Origin: Labyrinthula sp. Ha
Lineage: Eukaryota; Sar; Bigyra; Labyrinthulida; Labyrinthulaceae
Direction: 5' to 3'
Assembly (NCBI GenBank): GCA_015227615.1
Contig: JAALGZ010000001.1
Coordinates: 1,922,001-1,986,000 of the forward strand
DNA: 64,000 nucleotides
A program made the position numbers and the translations under genes. Below the pieces are notes generated by a model. That model saw only the letters and a program-made list of their open reading frames with translations, was not told where the DNA came from and ran no database searches. This document shows, piece by piece, positions 25,901 to 37,449 of the stretch (position 1 is its first letter; each line of letters opens with the position of its first letter).

Positions 25901-26800
25901 TCAGTTACCGAAGAAGATAAACTGAAGAACACAAAGTTGGCTTATATATGAAGACCCTATAATTCTCCCTGATCTCCCATAAATGATTATTTTGTGATTA
26001 TTGGTTTTCCAGTATGCATCTTATTGTTCTTGATTTCGACCAATAAAAGGGTTCAGTAGTTTAAATGGAGCTTCATCTTTGGTTTGAGTCATAGAATATT
26101 CTTTTTACCCCGTTTCTCAGACCATTGTCAATTTCTTGGTATTCCATCCCCCTCATATACTCATGGAGAAGTCTACTTTAGTATTGATACTACACCTTAT
26201 ACTCTCCCTTTTAATTTTTTAAAGATAAGCTGCAAATAATTAAGGTTTTTCCATTAACATTCTAGTCAAAGGAATTTCTCCAGTGGTTTGATGTAGTATT
26301 TGGCACTCCTCTAACATTAACAAGCATAACTCTGCCATCTCATGGCCTAGTAACCTGAGATGTGGGTTACGGGAAATACTCATTAAACTACTAGCTCTAT
26401 GAATAGGCCTTTACCTTCCTTGATTTCACAAATTTCGCACTCAAGAAAAGAATTCGGTGGGTCTCTAAGCACAATCGCGTCCTGCACAATGAGGTTATTA
26501 TGAAACCCCATCTATTCCCACTGACGTGTTTCAAATTAGGCGATTACGTTCTTCAAACTTCCATTTTTAATGAAGCGTCTAATAAAATGGCCTTCCATGC
26601 CAGAGAACATAGACCACATTGTGAGACCAGTGTCTGAAACTACATTTTAGCACCCAAGAAAGTCGATTAGATTTAGTATACCAGAAGAACAGATTCCAAG
26701 CAAATTAACCTGGTAGGTTAGAAGCTACTTTCGGGATGAAATGATAAGCGTTTTGATTAAGTTACTCATTCTCTATATAATTTGCGTCAAATCCGTAAGA
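25900..26800 (+). mobile_element. Possible fossil of a Ty3/Gypsy-type integrase region
   Basis: Plus-strand translation gives isolated segments that resemble retroelement integrase: one like the stretch around the second catalytic aspartate (QWFDVVFGTPLTLTS), and further on one like the post-core segment (LGDYVLQ, then NKM). The order and spacing fit integrase, but the sequence is badly broken and no LTRs were found around it. It looks much older than the element at 37-45 kb. Confidence 0.33.
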
Positions 26801-27895
26801 GAGGAAATTATGATATGCTTCGAAATAAAAATTTTCTTAGGAAAACGTTTCATCGATAGCAACTAGGCTAACCTTCTATTGTTGCTGTGTTCCAAGGGCC
26901 AGTTGGTGGATTGAATAACTCTTAACTTTTCTTTTTGTTAACTCCTTTTATTATTGAGGTAAGACCTAGTAAATTACCATTCACTTGTTTGATGGTACCT
27001 AATTTTAATAAGTGTTTTGCACTTATATCACCTAAAGGTGACTTGGGATCTACCTCCTTGTATCAAAATTAAAGGCTTGTAAGAATTAACCAAAAAAAAA
27101 GTTTAAGTACTTTTGGCAAACAATTTTTCAAACTCTGGAGATTTTTCTGTCATTTAGAAATTGAACAATGGAAACATTAGCATAATGTAACTACCGAAAG
27201 ATGATCAGAAATCCGGCAAAATGTATATAACAACAATTTCATGTTCCCAGAACAAAAAAACATTTAGAAGTAAGTGCGGCCAAGACGTAAACAAGTCACA
27301 AGGAATTCTAAAATATAATCATTTTTATGGTTTAAGGATAAGCGTCAAAAAGTCGCAAAAATGTTTAGAAAGAATAAGTGCCTATAAACATGTGAAAAGA
27401 GACTAAGCATTAAACCCAAGGCCCGAGTTTAGTTCCCAAGTTAACACAAAATGACAGAAATTGTCATCAGTGCGAGCTAAGAAGGGCCGTATTTTGAGGT
27501 AGTGGAAAACATTGCCCAAAACTTATCCATTTTCTTTAATAATGTTACTCTTCATTGAATCTAAACTTAATTTTGTGTTGAAATTAGGCATGTCTAAGAA
27601 AACAGTAAAACTCCCTTTAGATGCCTCCTTGCTAAATATTTTTCTTATGAGATAAAAATACAAGGCCTTTGGAATTACTTCACCCGTTTTCTATGCCTAA
27701 ATGAAAGTGTACCTCGTCTTTTTTAGTGCCTATCTAGAAGCAATTGTACTCTTGCCACTCAATGGATTTTTGGCTCCTGTTGCATTTTGCTACATTTTCT
27801 CTAGAAAAACACAGCTGCCCAAATTAGCCATCTTTACTAAGCTTTTGAACGAAGTTTTTTCTTTTTTGTTATTTGGGTACACCAACTTAATAACA
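26800..27895. other. Gene-free stretch upstream of the CS-domain gene
   Basis: Short frames only. The frame from 27701 is in phase with the start of the next gene and could extend it with a hydrophobic N-terminus, but nothing supports that. Confidence 0.45.
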
Positions 27896-28364
27896 ATGAA
27901 CGCTCTCCAACATAATATTCAAGCGTAATTGCTCTCTCTTCTTAATTTATAGAAAAGGATCCAATGCTTATTATTATGCTCACACAACTTCCTCGCCCAC
28001 AAAAAAGGTATTTCACAATCCCCCGCAGAAGATTTCTGTTCAAACGGAGGTAATCGAACGTAAGACATTCAGCAAGCCTATTAGCAACTATATCTGGTAT
28101 AATGGCTCAGCAAAGAGAAAACTTTGCCTTAGCTTCACACTCCCTGAGCTTATTGCAGAGGAAGAGCTGAAATTGGATTTCGAGGAGAACTCAGACTTTC
28201 TAAATGTATTTGCTAAGGATCATGAACTTAGATTAGGTCGATTGTATGCAAATATTGATAGCGTTAGAGCCAAAGTTAAACCAAACGATGAAGGGTGTAA
28301 GATAGTTCTATTTATTACAAAAACAGAAGATAGCACCTGGCACGACCTATTAAGAACCGCCTAA
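27896..28364 (+). CDS. CS-domain protein, CacyBP/SIP-like
   Basis: Two exons, 27896-27924 and 27953-28364, give 146 residues. The first exon is only 29 nt (MNALQHNIQ plus two bases). Residues about 53-142 align with the CS domain of calcyclin-binding protein: ISNYIWYNGSAKRKLCLSFT, then LRLGRLYANIDSVRAKVK, then KIVLFITKTEDSTWHDLL, the counterpart of LILCRKKVENTRWDYL. CS domains are p23-like folds that bind Hsp90 or, in CacyBP, link Siah/Skp1 ubiquitin ligases. The role here is inferred. The protein stops just after the CS fold, so the SGS region of CacyBP is absent, and the N-terminal ~50 residues are unlike the family. The gene is convergent with the ER lectin gene, stops 42 bp apart. A start further upstream in the same frame cannot be excluded. 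Confidence 0.68.
27925..27952 (+). other. Intron of the CS-domain gene, 28 nt
   Basis: It starts GTAATT and ends TTTATAG, with a pyrimidine run and TCTTAAT before the acceptor. Phase 2. It is needed to connect an ATG to the CS frame. Confidence 0.68.
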
Positions 28365-28406
28365 TCTCATTCTAAGCATGAAAATGTTGACATCTGGATT
28401 TCCTAT

Positions 28407-29686
28407 TTACATCGAAACGACAAGCTCTGTCAGAAAACAAAGAGTCTTTTGTAAAGGTAAATCATCTTGAGCCCTCGATCCACCTGAAAACCCATCTAAG
28501 GTGCACAATCCATAAACACCCACAGTCAAGACATAATGACAGGTACTAGTTTCTTCTATATCTAAAATTGCGGTTTTGAACTTTGACTTCTCTGAACAGA
28601 GGTATACTATTTCTACTTGTCTCCCTTCTCCTGTCAAATCACACATTGATCCATCCACGAAGAGTTCCATCAAAGCCTTTTTGCCTTTATGAGAGGTTTC
28701 CACAATCGGGCGCTGTTTAAATTTACCCAGATAGTAGTCATGTTTTTTTGTTTTAGACTTTAGATGCGATTGTCTTACGTGTTTATTAAAACATAATTCG
28801 TAATCCCAATACCCTTGGTTCAGATATAGGCAGTTGCTTCTTTCGTTTCGTATAATGTTGCGCAAAGTTGAGGCTTCAAGACTCATATTTTCGTCCCCAT
28901 TGCCACCTGGTACAAGAGACATATCAAAATCATCATCACAAAGTAAAGTAGTTTGGAAAATTATCTCGTACTGAAGTGGACTTGGTTCTTCTACACTCGT
29001 AACTGCACCCAACCTCTGCTGACGCTTCTTCGAACACTCGAATCTAACAACTACCTCCCTTCCACCATCACCAGAAACATAAAGTTGAGAAAAGCCTACT
29101 TCATCTTCATTTATATCATTCTCTTCATACTTTCCAAGTGTGATTACTTTTACAGGGCTCATTGTAGATTTAGTTATTCCAGTAGATTCATATCGAACTT
29201 GCTGAACGGAAACAAAAGGACAAACTCTATAGGTCCAGTACTTTATTTTCTTCTCATAACATTTACCTTGGAAATGATGCCTTAGTAACTTAGTGCGCTT
29301 CTGGAGTGGTGTTAGATCTTCCTTCTCTTCTTTTACTTGTGTTAGTGAGTTATCACCCGTTCCTATTGTTTCAAGCGCTTTTGGAGTATCAGGTAAGACC
29401 ACTATCAAGTCAGTGGGTTTTTCGTCGAATGAGGAGATTGTTTTGTAGCAAAAATATTCAGTTTCGGTTGTACTTATAAAGAACTTCGTTGCCAGGTCTA
29501 AGCTACTTTGAAAATCTATAAAGTCTTGTCGTGTGTCGTAAATTTCGACTAAATGCTTATAATATTGAACAAACAAGTACCTGCATTCATTTCGGATCTA
29601 TCAGGTACAGGAAAATAATTTTCAAGCTCAAAACATAAAGATGTTTGCACAACTAGCAGCAAGTTTAGCTTTAAGGCTGCTTGCAT
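28407..29686 (-). CDS. Erlectin/OS-9-like ER lectin with two MRH domains
   Basis: Exons 29686-29581 and 29548-28407 give 415 residues. The first exon encodes a signal peptide (MQAALKLNLLLVVQTSLCF). Two mannose-6-phosphate receptor homology domains follow, at about residues 130-240 and 275-386. Each begins with the C-Y/L...W-x-Y-x-x-C pattern (KYWTYRVCPF; GYWDYELCFNKHVRQSH) and closes with G-x-x-C, R, C and E...Y positions (DGSMCDLTGEGRQ, EETSTCHYVL). These residues bind trimmed high-mannose glycans in OS-9 and erlectin. In the family the protein sits in the ER lumen and hands misfolded glycoproteins to the HRD1 ubiquitin ligase for ERAD. Two MRH domains point to erlectin rather than OS-9. No obvious KDEL-type signal is present. 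It lies 486 bp downstream of the exchanger gene on the same strand. Confidence 0.87.
29549..29580 (-). other. Intron of the ER lectin gene, 32 nt
   Basis: It starts GTACTT and ends GCATTTAG, in phase 1, joining the signal-peptide exon (RSEMNA) to VEIYDTRQDF. A nearer AG at 25 nt gives the wrong frame. Confidence 0.82.
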
Positions 29687-30172
29687 CTTTGTTATCGCTC
29701 CAAGTTTCTGTTCCGTTATGAAGAGATTTTTGGCACAATTTCAAACCACACCTTTGAACCCATACAGCTGGGATTATAAACAGAGTAACACAACAAAAGA
29801 AACTCTAGGTTTAAAAAGTTAAATTAGTAGATATTGTGCCGACAAAATAGAAAACCATAGTATATTTTCTAATATTTATTTCATTGAAGCGTAGGTGGGG
29901 AATATTTCATATTTGAAGATTCTTATTTCAACAGAACATAACCCAACAAATGTTCAACAACTAGCAAACCTATTCTTCCAAAAAAGAACTACTCATAAAG
30001 AGAGGCAGGAAATCGTCGCAAGAACTTTTACTATTATTTTTAAGAATACTCTTACTAGGTTTATCAAATAAAAATAAATCCAATAAGAATTTATGCACAC
30101 CAAGCCAGAATTTTCCCGTAAGAACAACAACTGACCCTGACTGCAACCAGTAAACGAAAGGTAGGTGGAATC

Positions 30173-31810
30173 TTATTCTTGTGATAAATTACTGTATCTA
30201 TTTCCCAAAAGATGCCTCGACGTTGTTGGATCAGACATGAGCGGTACGTCTTCGGCACCCCCGAAATTAGGCTTCAGTATTGTGTTATCAACTTCATGCC
30301 AGAGTCTATGTATCCCTTGTCGCCTATCAACTTGATCACTTGTCATTATTTTCAAAATATCATTCTTCCAGTCAAACTCTCCTGCGTCTCTTTCATCACC
30401 CTCCATAAAACTGCTGGTCATATCATTACCCCCAAACTCTACAGGATCACTAAGGTTCTTCATCCCATAATATTCCAGTACGTAATTCGTCATTCCACCA
30501 AGGGCAAATGTACTTACAACTATGATAGTTAGACAGGTGGTCTGTATTACTTGGATGCCAGGAGTATAACCAACAACTATCTGAGTGCTCAACGCGTAAG
30601 ACACAGCTCCTCGCAGTCCAGAGAAGAAAATCACCTTTTGCATGTTAGAAGAAATTTTGCGCTCATCGCGAAATATATTAGCAAGCTTGCTCAGTGGAAA
30701 AATATTGAGTGCTCTGCCAATGACACAAAATAAATTTCCGAAGCAGAAGAATGTTAGAGAGTAGGAGTATTTGGTTAGAAAAATCGACATGCCCACATAG
30801 ATGAAAATAATCATTTCAGAAAGTTTAGCTAGGGATTCAAAAACATAAACTGAGCTAATTTGTGTCTGTTCAGATAGGTTGTAAAAATTGTAATGGGACA
30901 AAGTCACAGCGAAGAAAAACAAAGCAACAACACCACTCATTTGACAAAGTTCTGCAAAAGCAAAACAGAAAAATACAAATAAAAATAACAGTTGAATTTC
31001 TATTGTATGGTATTCTTTAATTTGTGAATTTTTAAATAGGAAAGAACATGCCAATCCCATACATAATCCAATAATGACAGAGATAAAACTTATGAAGAAA
31101 AACCTTGCGAAAATAACACCTATACTAGTTTCTTGATCAACATCAAGTTCACCGCCATGCTTTTTTACATTGGCTTCGTTGAACACATGAAACAAAACGA
31201 TGCTTACTGAATCATTAAGAACGCTTTCTCCGAATAAGAGAGAGTAAAGTAGAGGATTCGCCCTGTTTTCTGGCTTTCCAACTATTGCCAGAATAGCCAC
31301 AGGATCAACTGATGAAATAAGAGAACCAAAGAGTAAGGCTTGAATTGGATCTTTTGTATCGATATCTAAGAGATTTAACTTTGCAGCAAAAAAAGTCAAG
31401 TACCCAACAGTAAATGATGAAATGAAAGTTCCAAGAACCGCAAAGCACAGAATTGAGCCAATGTTCTGAAAGAAATCTTTCTTTTTCATCGTATATCCAG
31501 CTTCAAATATGATTGGAGGTAAAAGGAAATAGAAGAACAGACTAGGATTGAAATTCTTGAAATTAAAAGGAGAGGTAGATTCAGAAAATAAACGTATGAG
31601 GCCTCCGGAAAGGATTCCTATGAGGAGATGGGCACCAGATTCTGGTAATTTTGTGAAATTTCGTTGTCGTAGTATGTAAGAGCTTAGACTTGCTAGAAAG
31701 AGAAGAAAGATCAGGAATAGAGCATTCTTGGCTCCTTCCAAACCAACATCTACTTCCATTAATGTATCCATAGTAATGCAGTCTTGATGCAAACAAACTT
31801 GCTCATACAT
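30173..31810 (-). CDS. Na+/H+ exchanger, NHE6/7/9 or plant NHX5/6 type
   Basis: Single exon, 545 residues, with about 11-12 membrane segments. It has FFYFLLPPIIFEAGY (residues 92-106), the amiloride-site region; SSVDPVA (166-172); GESVLNDSVSI (194-204) with the ND pair that binds Na+ or K+ and H+; and GLRGAVSYALS (398-408). Family members swap lumenal or external H+ for Na+ or K+. The motifs resemble the endosomal/Golgi exchangers more than plasma-membrane NHE1, so it probably sets the pH of internal compartments; this is inference. The C-terminal tail of about 90 residues is short and hydrophilic, unlike the long regulatory tails of NHE1. Three in-frame ATGs lie within 18 codons; the first is at 31810. 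A decayed Tc1-like element begins about 160 bp upstream, so promoter space is limited. Confidence 0.93.
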   Translation of the reverse strand: MYEQVCLHQDCITMDTLMEVDVGLEGAKNALFLIFLLFLASLSSYILRQRNFTKLPESGAHLLIGILSGGLIRLFSESTSPFNFKNFNPSLFFYFLLPPIIFEAGYTMKKKDFFQNIGSILCFAVLGTFISSFTVGYLTFFAAKLNLLDIDTKDPIQALLFGSLISSVDPVAILAIVGKPENRANPLLYSLLFGESVLNDSVSIVLFHVFNEANVKKHGGELDVDQETSIGVIFARFFFISFISVIIGLCMGLACSFLFKNSQIKEYHTIEIQLLFLFVFFCFAFAELCQMSGVVALFFFAVTLSHYNFYNLSEQTQISSVYVFESLAKLSEMIIFIYVGMSIFLTKYSYSLTFFCFGNLFCVIGRALNIFPLSKLANIFRDERKISSNMQKVIFFSGLRGAVSYALSTQIVVGYTPGIQVIQTTCLTIIVVSTFALGGMTNYVLEYYGMKNLSDPVEFGGNDMTSSFMEGDERDAGEFDWKNDILKIMTSDQVDRRQGIHRLWHEVDNTILKPNFGGAEDVPLMSDPTTSRHLLGNRYSNLSQE

Positions 31811-31984
31811 ATTTTTACCACGACGAATATTTGCCTTTGTAGATATATTTAAGGAGGTCTTTGTTATATAAGAGATATGATATATTGAATATTTAATACA
31901 AAAAAAAATATCGGTTATTATGAAAAATATCCTATATACCCTGGTCTAGCATTTTTTCAAGACGAAATTATTCCTTGGATACCT

Positions 31985-32155
31985 TTAACCTTTCTACAGT
32001 TTTTTTCACTAATTTTTACCACATGGGGCATAACTTTTTACCACATTTAACTAAATGTTTAATATTTAGGCATTCATTTTTAACACTTTTTTTATTTCCC
32101 AAAAATTTCAGTTTGAAGGGGCAAGAATTTCTATCAAATGGGGAAAAAAACAACA
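31985..32155 (+). repeat. Left long terminal inverted repeat of the Tc1-like element
   Basis: Its reverse complement matches 33367-33530 through shared blocks such as ttcttgcc, cttcaaactgaaa, atgcccca and aaattagtgaaaaaa. Match is roughly 75% by eye. Confidence 0.75.
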
Positions 32156-33366
32156 CAACGCCAGCTCGCGTAATAGAAAAACGAAAGTATAGTCTACGAG
32201 CCTCCAAAGAGCAGAAAAATGAGCTAATAAAATCAAAATATGGCGATGCAGACTGTAAAAAACTGCACACATTCTGGGTGTTTGGAACTGGAGGTAAGAA
32301 GTTGGTGCAAGAGCAATCATGTAGATTAGGAAGGGTTGCCTTGAAGAAAGATGGGGACATCCAAACTCACCAGTTCCACGTGAAACTCACCTAGGATTCC
32401 TTCAGAAGCAGCTGTAGTTGAACATGAAGCTTACAATTGCAACATTGAGATCGAAGCTGGTTGCGGAATTTGATCTTTATGTAAGTGTAGCTAGAATCAG
32501 TAAAGCATTGCAGGTGTTACACGGTCAAAAAGGTGTTTCATGAATTGATAGGAGTAAACTCAATTGCAAAAAAAATGAAATGAAAGGCCTACGTCCATGA
32601 AACTGCAAGATTAAGTGATTTGGGGAAAGGCATCATCTTTGTTGACGAAGCAAACTACAATCTGGTTTGTTCCAGATCCCGGGGATGGTCACCACAAGGC
32701 TTCAGAGCTACTGGCAAAAAAATTAAGCTTAAGAAGAATACACCATTAAGTTTTGAGTGCCATCAATGAAGATTTTCGGGCAATTAAGTTTACAACTCGC
32801 CTTGGATCTTTGAATAAAGAAGATCATGATGTGTGGATTGCATTCGTCATTCGTGCAGCAGAGGAAAAAAGACTTGAAAAAAAGTAATCAGGCAATCGTT
32901 CTGGTCAATGCACCTTCCCACAGCAAAGTAGAGTCTAGATTTCACGATGAAGTTAATTATGGGGTAATTTTTTTGCAGTTAAGACCCTAGAGTCTGGTAC
33001 TGAAACCCATAGAGCTAACCTTGAACATGATGAAAGCTTACAATAAGATAAAAGTGTTTGCAACCACACGCTCTATATTCGAAAGTATTTCTAACATGAC
33101 CATGACGGATTTTTACAGACAAAAGATGCAACAATGGGTTCTTGAGAATTTTGAGAAAGTTGATCAAGTATATTGCGGAAAAGCTTTAAGAAAAGTCACT
33201 CTTCACTTCGAGGCTGTCATCAACTTTAAAGATCCTTGCTTTGGTGGAACAACTAGTTAAGGATTCTCTCATGAAGTGCTAAAATAAAATAGGTTGTTAA
33301 ATTTACGTGTTAAAACTTGTTGGTCCAGTGTTCATTTTTCAAATTTCTACTTTTAGCTAAAATTAT

Positions 33367-33530
33367 GCTTCTTTTGTCCTAATTGGTAGGATTCTTGCCT
33401 CTTCAAACTGAAAGTTTGGAGAGTAAAAACAATGGTAAAAAAATTGATCAAAGCTTAAACATTTCGTTAAATCTCGTTGAAATTTATGCCCCAGGTGATA
33501 GAAATTAGTGAAAAAAGCTGTAAATCTCAA
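33367..33530 (-). repeat. Right long terminal inverted repeat of the Tc1-like element
   Basis: This is the inverted partner of 31985-32155. TIRs of this length are longer than the usual ~30 bp of mariner, though Tc1-group elements with long TIRs are known. Confidence 0.75.
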
Positions 33531-33545
33531 GGGAGTGGTACAGGT

Positions 33546-36500
33546 TATCATACTTTTCTATTTAACTGAATAATTGAACCTTCCCAAAATATTCCGATAC
33601 CTGGGGACAATTCTAATTTTTTAACTTCTTTGTCACTGAATTATTTTCCTCGGCTTTATCTTCATTCTAAGAAGTCAGGCAATCTCTGATTCTCTTGAGT
33701 GTAAATTGCTCGTCAAAAAAGAGATAGCTTAATACAAAGAAAAATACGTGATTTCTGTTTCATTGATCTTAACTTTCCCGTTTATATTGTGCACTCCAAA
33801 CTATATTTGGGTATAATCCTATAAAAAACTATAGTTTTGATTTTTTCATGTCTTAATATCAGAAGAGAACAAGGGAAATGAGAGCTGAAATAATACTTAA
33901 GATTTCCACTATGTGAAATTGATAACCTTTATATGGCGAATACTCCTTTCCGTAGTGTACTAAGGTAATAAGAAAATCACTATTAATGGTTCTAACTGTT
34001 TCATCTACATTGAATCTTGTGAAGCAGCTCAACAGTTTCCAAAAGCTACTAGAGCATGATCCACACTTTGTCTACCATTGTCAACCATATAGCTCATAGT
34101 CTTCAACCACTATATTTTCTTATTATAAGAAAAGTTTAGAACTTGAAAAATGATTTGTCGCTTTAAAGTAGCTAAACCAACACAAAGTAGGAGAATTTCC
34201 AATTTCCGCGAAGATAAGGAAGTGTTATTCTAATACATTAAGTTAAAAGGGGCATTTCTACAACTCTTTCTGTTTATTATTTACTTCTATGAACGTACCC
34301 TTTAATTTATGAATGTTGCAACATTGGTTAGATTGTAGCATAGACATTCCGCTACACATGTATTCTTTGAGCTTTGGTACTAAGTGTAAGGCGTTCTTGT
34401 TACTGTTCCTGCTAAGACTGGATGTAATTTTACGGAATTTCGTAATAAGACACTGCCCAAACAGTTTAAAAGGTGAGTTATTAGCTTAAGATTCATTAAA
34501 GAATCAAAAGACTTCAAATTAGAATAACAAACCACTTCTTTGCAAAGCAGTTTTATTAGACAGAAGAGAATAAGTCGAGTAAGCATATTACCTTTTTAAA
34601 GAAAAGGGTACTGACTTTATTGCCTTATATTTTGGAACACCTTTTCATTTTGGCAAACAAATGAGCAACATATTTTGTTTTATGTTTTCTGATTCGTGAA
34701 ATAAGCCATGATAATTCAAGTATAAACTCATCCAACAAAATTTTACATATTATTTCTAAGAAGAGTCAGATGTATTGGTTTAGCTAAAAAAGGATACTTG
34801 CTAGTCAAGTTAAGTATTTCTTTCACATACACAACCTTTACTTCTCATGTTGCTCTTAACCATATAACCAATTAATTAACCAACTCACCTCTCCACAATG
34901 AAACTAAAGAGGAATTTGTGTATTTTAATATAGACTTTGCTCAAGATATAGAGAGCCCTGAAGGATTGACATTTTAGTAGCTGTGTTTTTATTTTCCTAT
35001 GTTATTTTCTGTGATAATGTCTCATAGGATATAAAGTACCAAACTAGCTTCAGTTAAGTAGAAATGTTAATGAGACATCTTGAATGGGATTTAATTAAAA
35101 AATCGCGATAGTTATGGTTTAATTAAACTAAGTATGAGATATGCACGGTAATATACTAATGGAGGCTCAAACCTACCACTTAAAGTGTAATTAAGAAGCA
35201 TTTCACATATTTCGATGACCACATAAGTGCAATTATCCATGAGTCTACATTATATCTGTCTTGGCTTGCATTTACATTTAGGGTTATTTTGAGTAAATCG
35301 ACTAATTTATTATAAATTTATTGATGTTAAACTAGAAGTTTTGGCTAAAGAAGTGCTTATGTATAATTGTTTCTGCATAAATTATATATTATGGGAAGCT
35401 ACAGTGGTTACCCATCCTTTCTGCCAGCTCTGTATAAGCATTTTATCTTCTGTATCTATTGAGCTCCTTTAAAATCAAGTTGAAATGTTAAGAATTGTGA
35501 TTCTAAAAAGACCCAGAGTTTAACCCTTAATACGAAACACTAGGGTATTATACTTAGAAGGAATCTGATTTTTTATATGGTTTTATAGGTTGAAACCAAT
35601 TGCTAAATGTAAAAAAATGAATGTTCTTTAAGATTGTTGGATTTTTGGTGTTTTTATCAATACACTGTGCTCATTATATCTCAAGCTAGAAATAGTTAAA
35701 TTCAATATTTTATTTCCATGGATATAGTTCATTCTCGGTTGTTACATGTGTTGTAAACTTAAACTAATTCCCCAGTACATCATCTAATTACATGTATTTC
35801 TACCAGAGGATGCAACGAATAAGAGTATATTTTGGGAACTTACAGACATCACACTTGGTATCGGAAACTGGGCACTAACATTCACATGAAAATTGGTATT
35901 TGTGTTTCACTTAAATTTGGAGAAAATAACCATTATTGCTTTAACATTGGTTCAAGGCATATTATAAATAAAATCAAGCAATTGCCCTTATTGGTTTGAT
36001 GTTCCATCTAAATTTCAGAGTCTAGTTATAATTAAACTAGAAAATTCATTGATTTCTTAAAATAATAAAAAAAACAGCTGGTATTTAGTTTTATTTAACA
36101 TTAAACAGGTGGTAGATTTTATGATATTTTCACGAAGCAACGAGGAAGTGATATATTCGACATGGTTGGCTAATCGTAGTCTACTAGTATCATATATCAT
36201 AAATATTAGGTTTCATAGGTACGTTGTATGCCTTGTACTGAAAGAACAATTTAAGCAAGGTAAAAATGTATGAAAAACTATAGAGCTTATGTTTCGCTAA
36301 GAGATATCACATTTAGTTTCTGTTCTATATCTATGAGCACGTTTACTTTAGCGAACTTCCTACCTTGAACATTTTTACACGAAAATTTGGGTCGAGTATT
36401 AACACATAAAATAAATGGGCCAATTCTACACAAGATATCATTAAGGAGAGTATATTAAGCCATTGCGCAACTAACATTCTCTGGCGGATAAACTAAAAAA

Positions 36501-36974
36501 AATATGTATGCAAAATTTTTAGATAAATTGAATGTAGTAAACGTCACATTGACTTCATGAGACCTTAAATTTTAACCTGTAATTTTGCTTGAGCTCATAG
36601 ATATGCAGTATACGACTATTCCTGTAACAAGTCAAACCATGAAAAAACCTTAAAAAAAACAACTACATAATTGGAGATACTACACTATTGAGTTGTATAA
36701 AGTGAAAGGGTCAGAATATATTTTTTCCTTTATAAAATGTTGAACTAAAGAATTCACATCGCTATAAGGTCAAGTATTATTATGTTTCTATGCCAGGCTC
36801 AGTTATTTGGCGGTTTGAACGATTATCAAGCGTTTCTTACATAGAATTTGATAACTCTGGCATCGAAAATACAATTCTACTAGGCTGAATTCGTGTATAT
36901 TATGTAAAGCAAAGGGTACATTTAGTTCTTTCATAAGTTAAATAACAATATATATATACTAACTCTCAATTCTA
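33546..36974. other. Gene-free AT-rich block
   Basis: No frame over 70 codons and no recognisable RNA gene or repeat. It borders the LTR element on its right. Confidence 0.5.
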
Positions 36975-36979
36975 AAACC
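36975..36979 (+). repeat. Candidate left target duplication of the LTR element
   Basis: The bases aaacc directly precede the 5' LTR, and the same five follow the 3' LTR at 44790-44794 if the LTRs end ...AAT. Five bp is normal for Ty3/Gypsy elements. Confidence 0.6.
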
Positions 36980-37447
36980 TGTTGAAATAAGTTAGTGTTT
37001 GGTTTATAAATATAGAAGAAGGAGCTGATGTTCTGACCTCTAGTAATTGAAATATAGGGATAGAAGTGAGTTGAGTGGGTGAGGTATAACCGAACCTTTG
37101 CTGAGAGCCAAGCGGAGCTCTTGTGGGTAATGAAGGGCTTGTGTAAAATTGATATTTGATTAAAAGCAGTTGTATTTATAAGAAGTGGATATCATTGATG
37201 ATTGGATAAATCGGTGGCAATGTCATATTGGAACGTAACGAAAGAAGAAAAAGTGATGACGTGGTTTGGTGAAATACAGTTCTGACAATGATCGAACACG
37301 AACTGTAGTTTGTTGAATACAGTTTTCCATAAGTTTTTTAAAGCCTTAAGTAATTGATAGAAGAACTTTACAAGGTTTTTAGAATACCAGGAAGAAAAGG
37401 AAGTTAATAAAAATAAGAAGTGTAATTGAGAACTAGACGTACTAAAT
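36980..37447 (+). repeat. 5' LTR
   Basis: 468 bp beginning TGTTGAAATAAG. It matches 44323-44789 with about 27 differences by eye. These are very uneven: about 22 fall in the first 190 bp and about 5 in the remaining 280 bp. Confidence 0.93.
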
Positions 37448-37449
37448 AT

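Larger units (their letters stand above)
31971..33545 (+). mobile_element. Decayed Tc1/mariner (IS630-like) DNA transposon
   Basis: Long inverted repeats of about 165 bp flank a transposase remnant. Plus-strand translation gives FVDEANYNL near 32.63 kb, then R-G-W-S-P-x-G (first catalytic Asp and the usual loop); LVNAPSHS near 32.91 kb, where the second Asp appears as Val/Asn; and KPIELTLNMMKAYNKI near 33.0 kb, the N-P-I-E region. Several stops and frame changes show it is inactive. The outer ends are judged only from a weak TIR match with TA on each side, so they are good to about 10-20 bp. It sits just upstream of the exchanger gene. Confidence 0.75.

Noticed and set aside
27701-27928. Frame that could extend the CS-domain gene upstream with a hydrophobic N-terminus
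   Set aside because: The family is cytosolic, the extension matches nothing, and the ATG at 27896 gives a sensible start.
27990-28030. Possible extra 21-nt intron in exon 2 of the CS-domain gene (GTATTT...CGCAG)
   Set aside because: The frame reads through without a stop and no conserved sequence demands removal.
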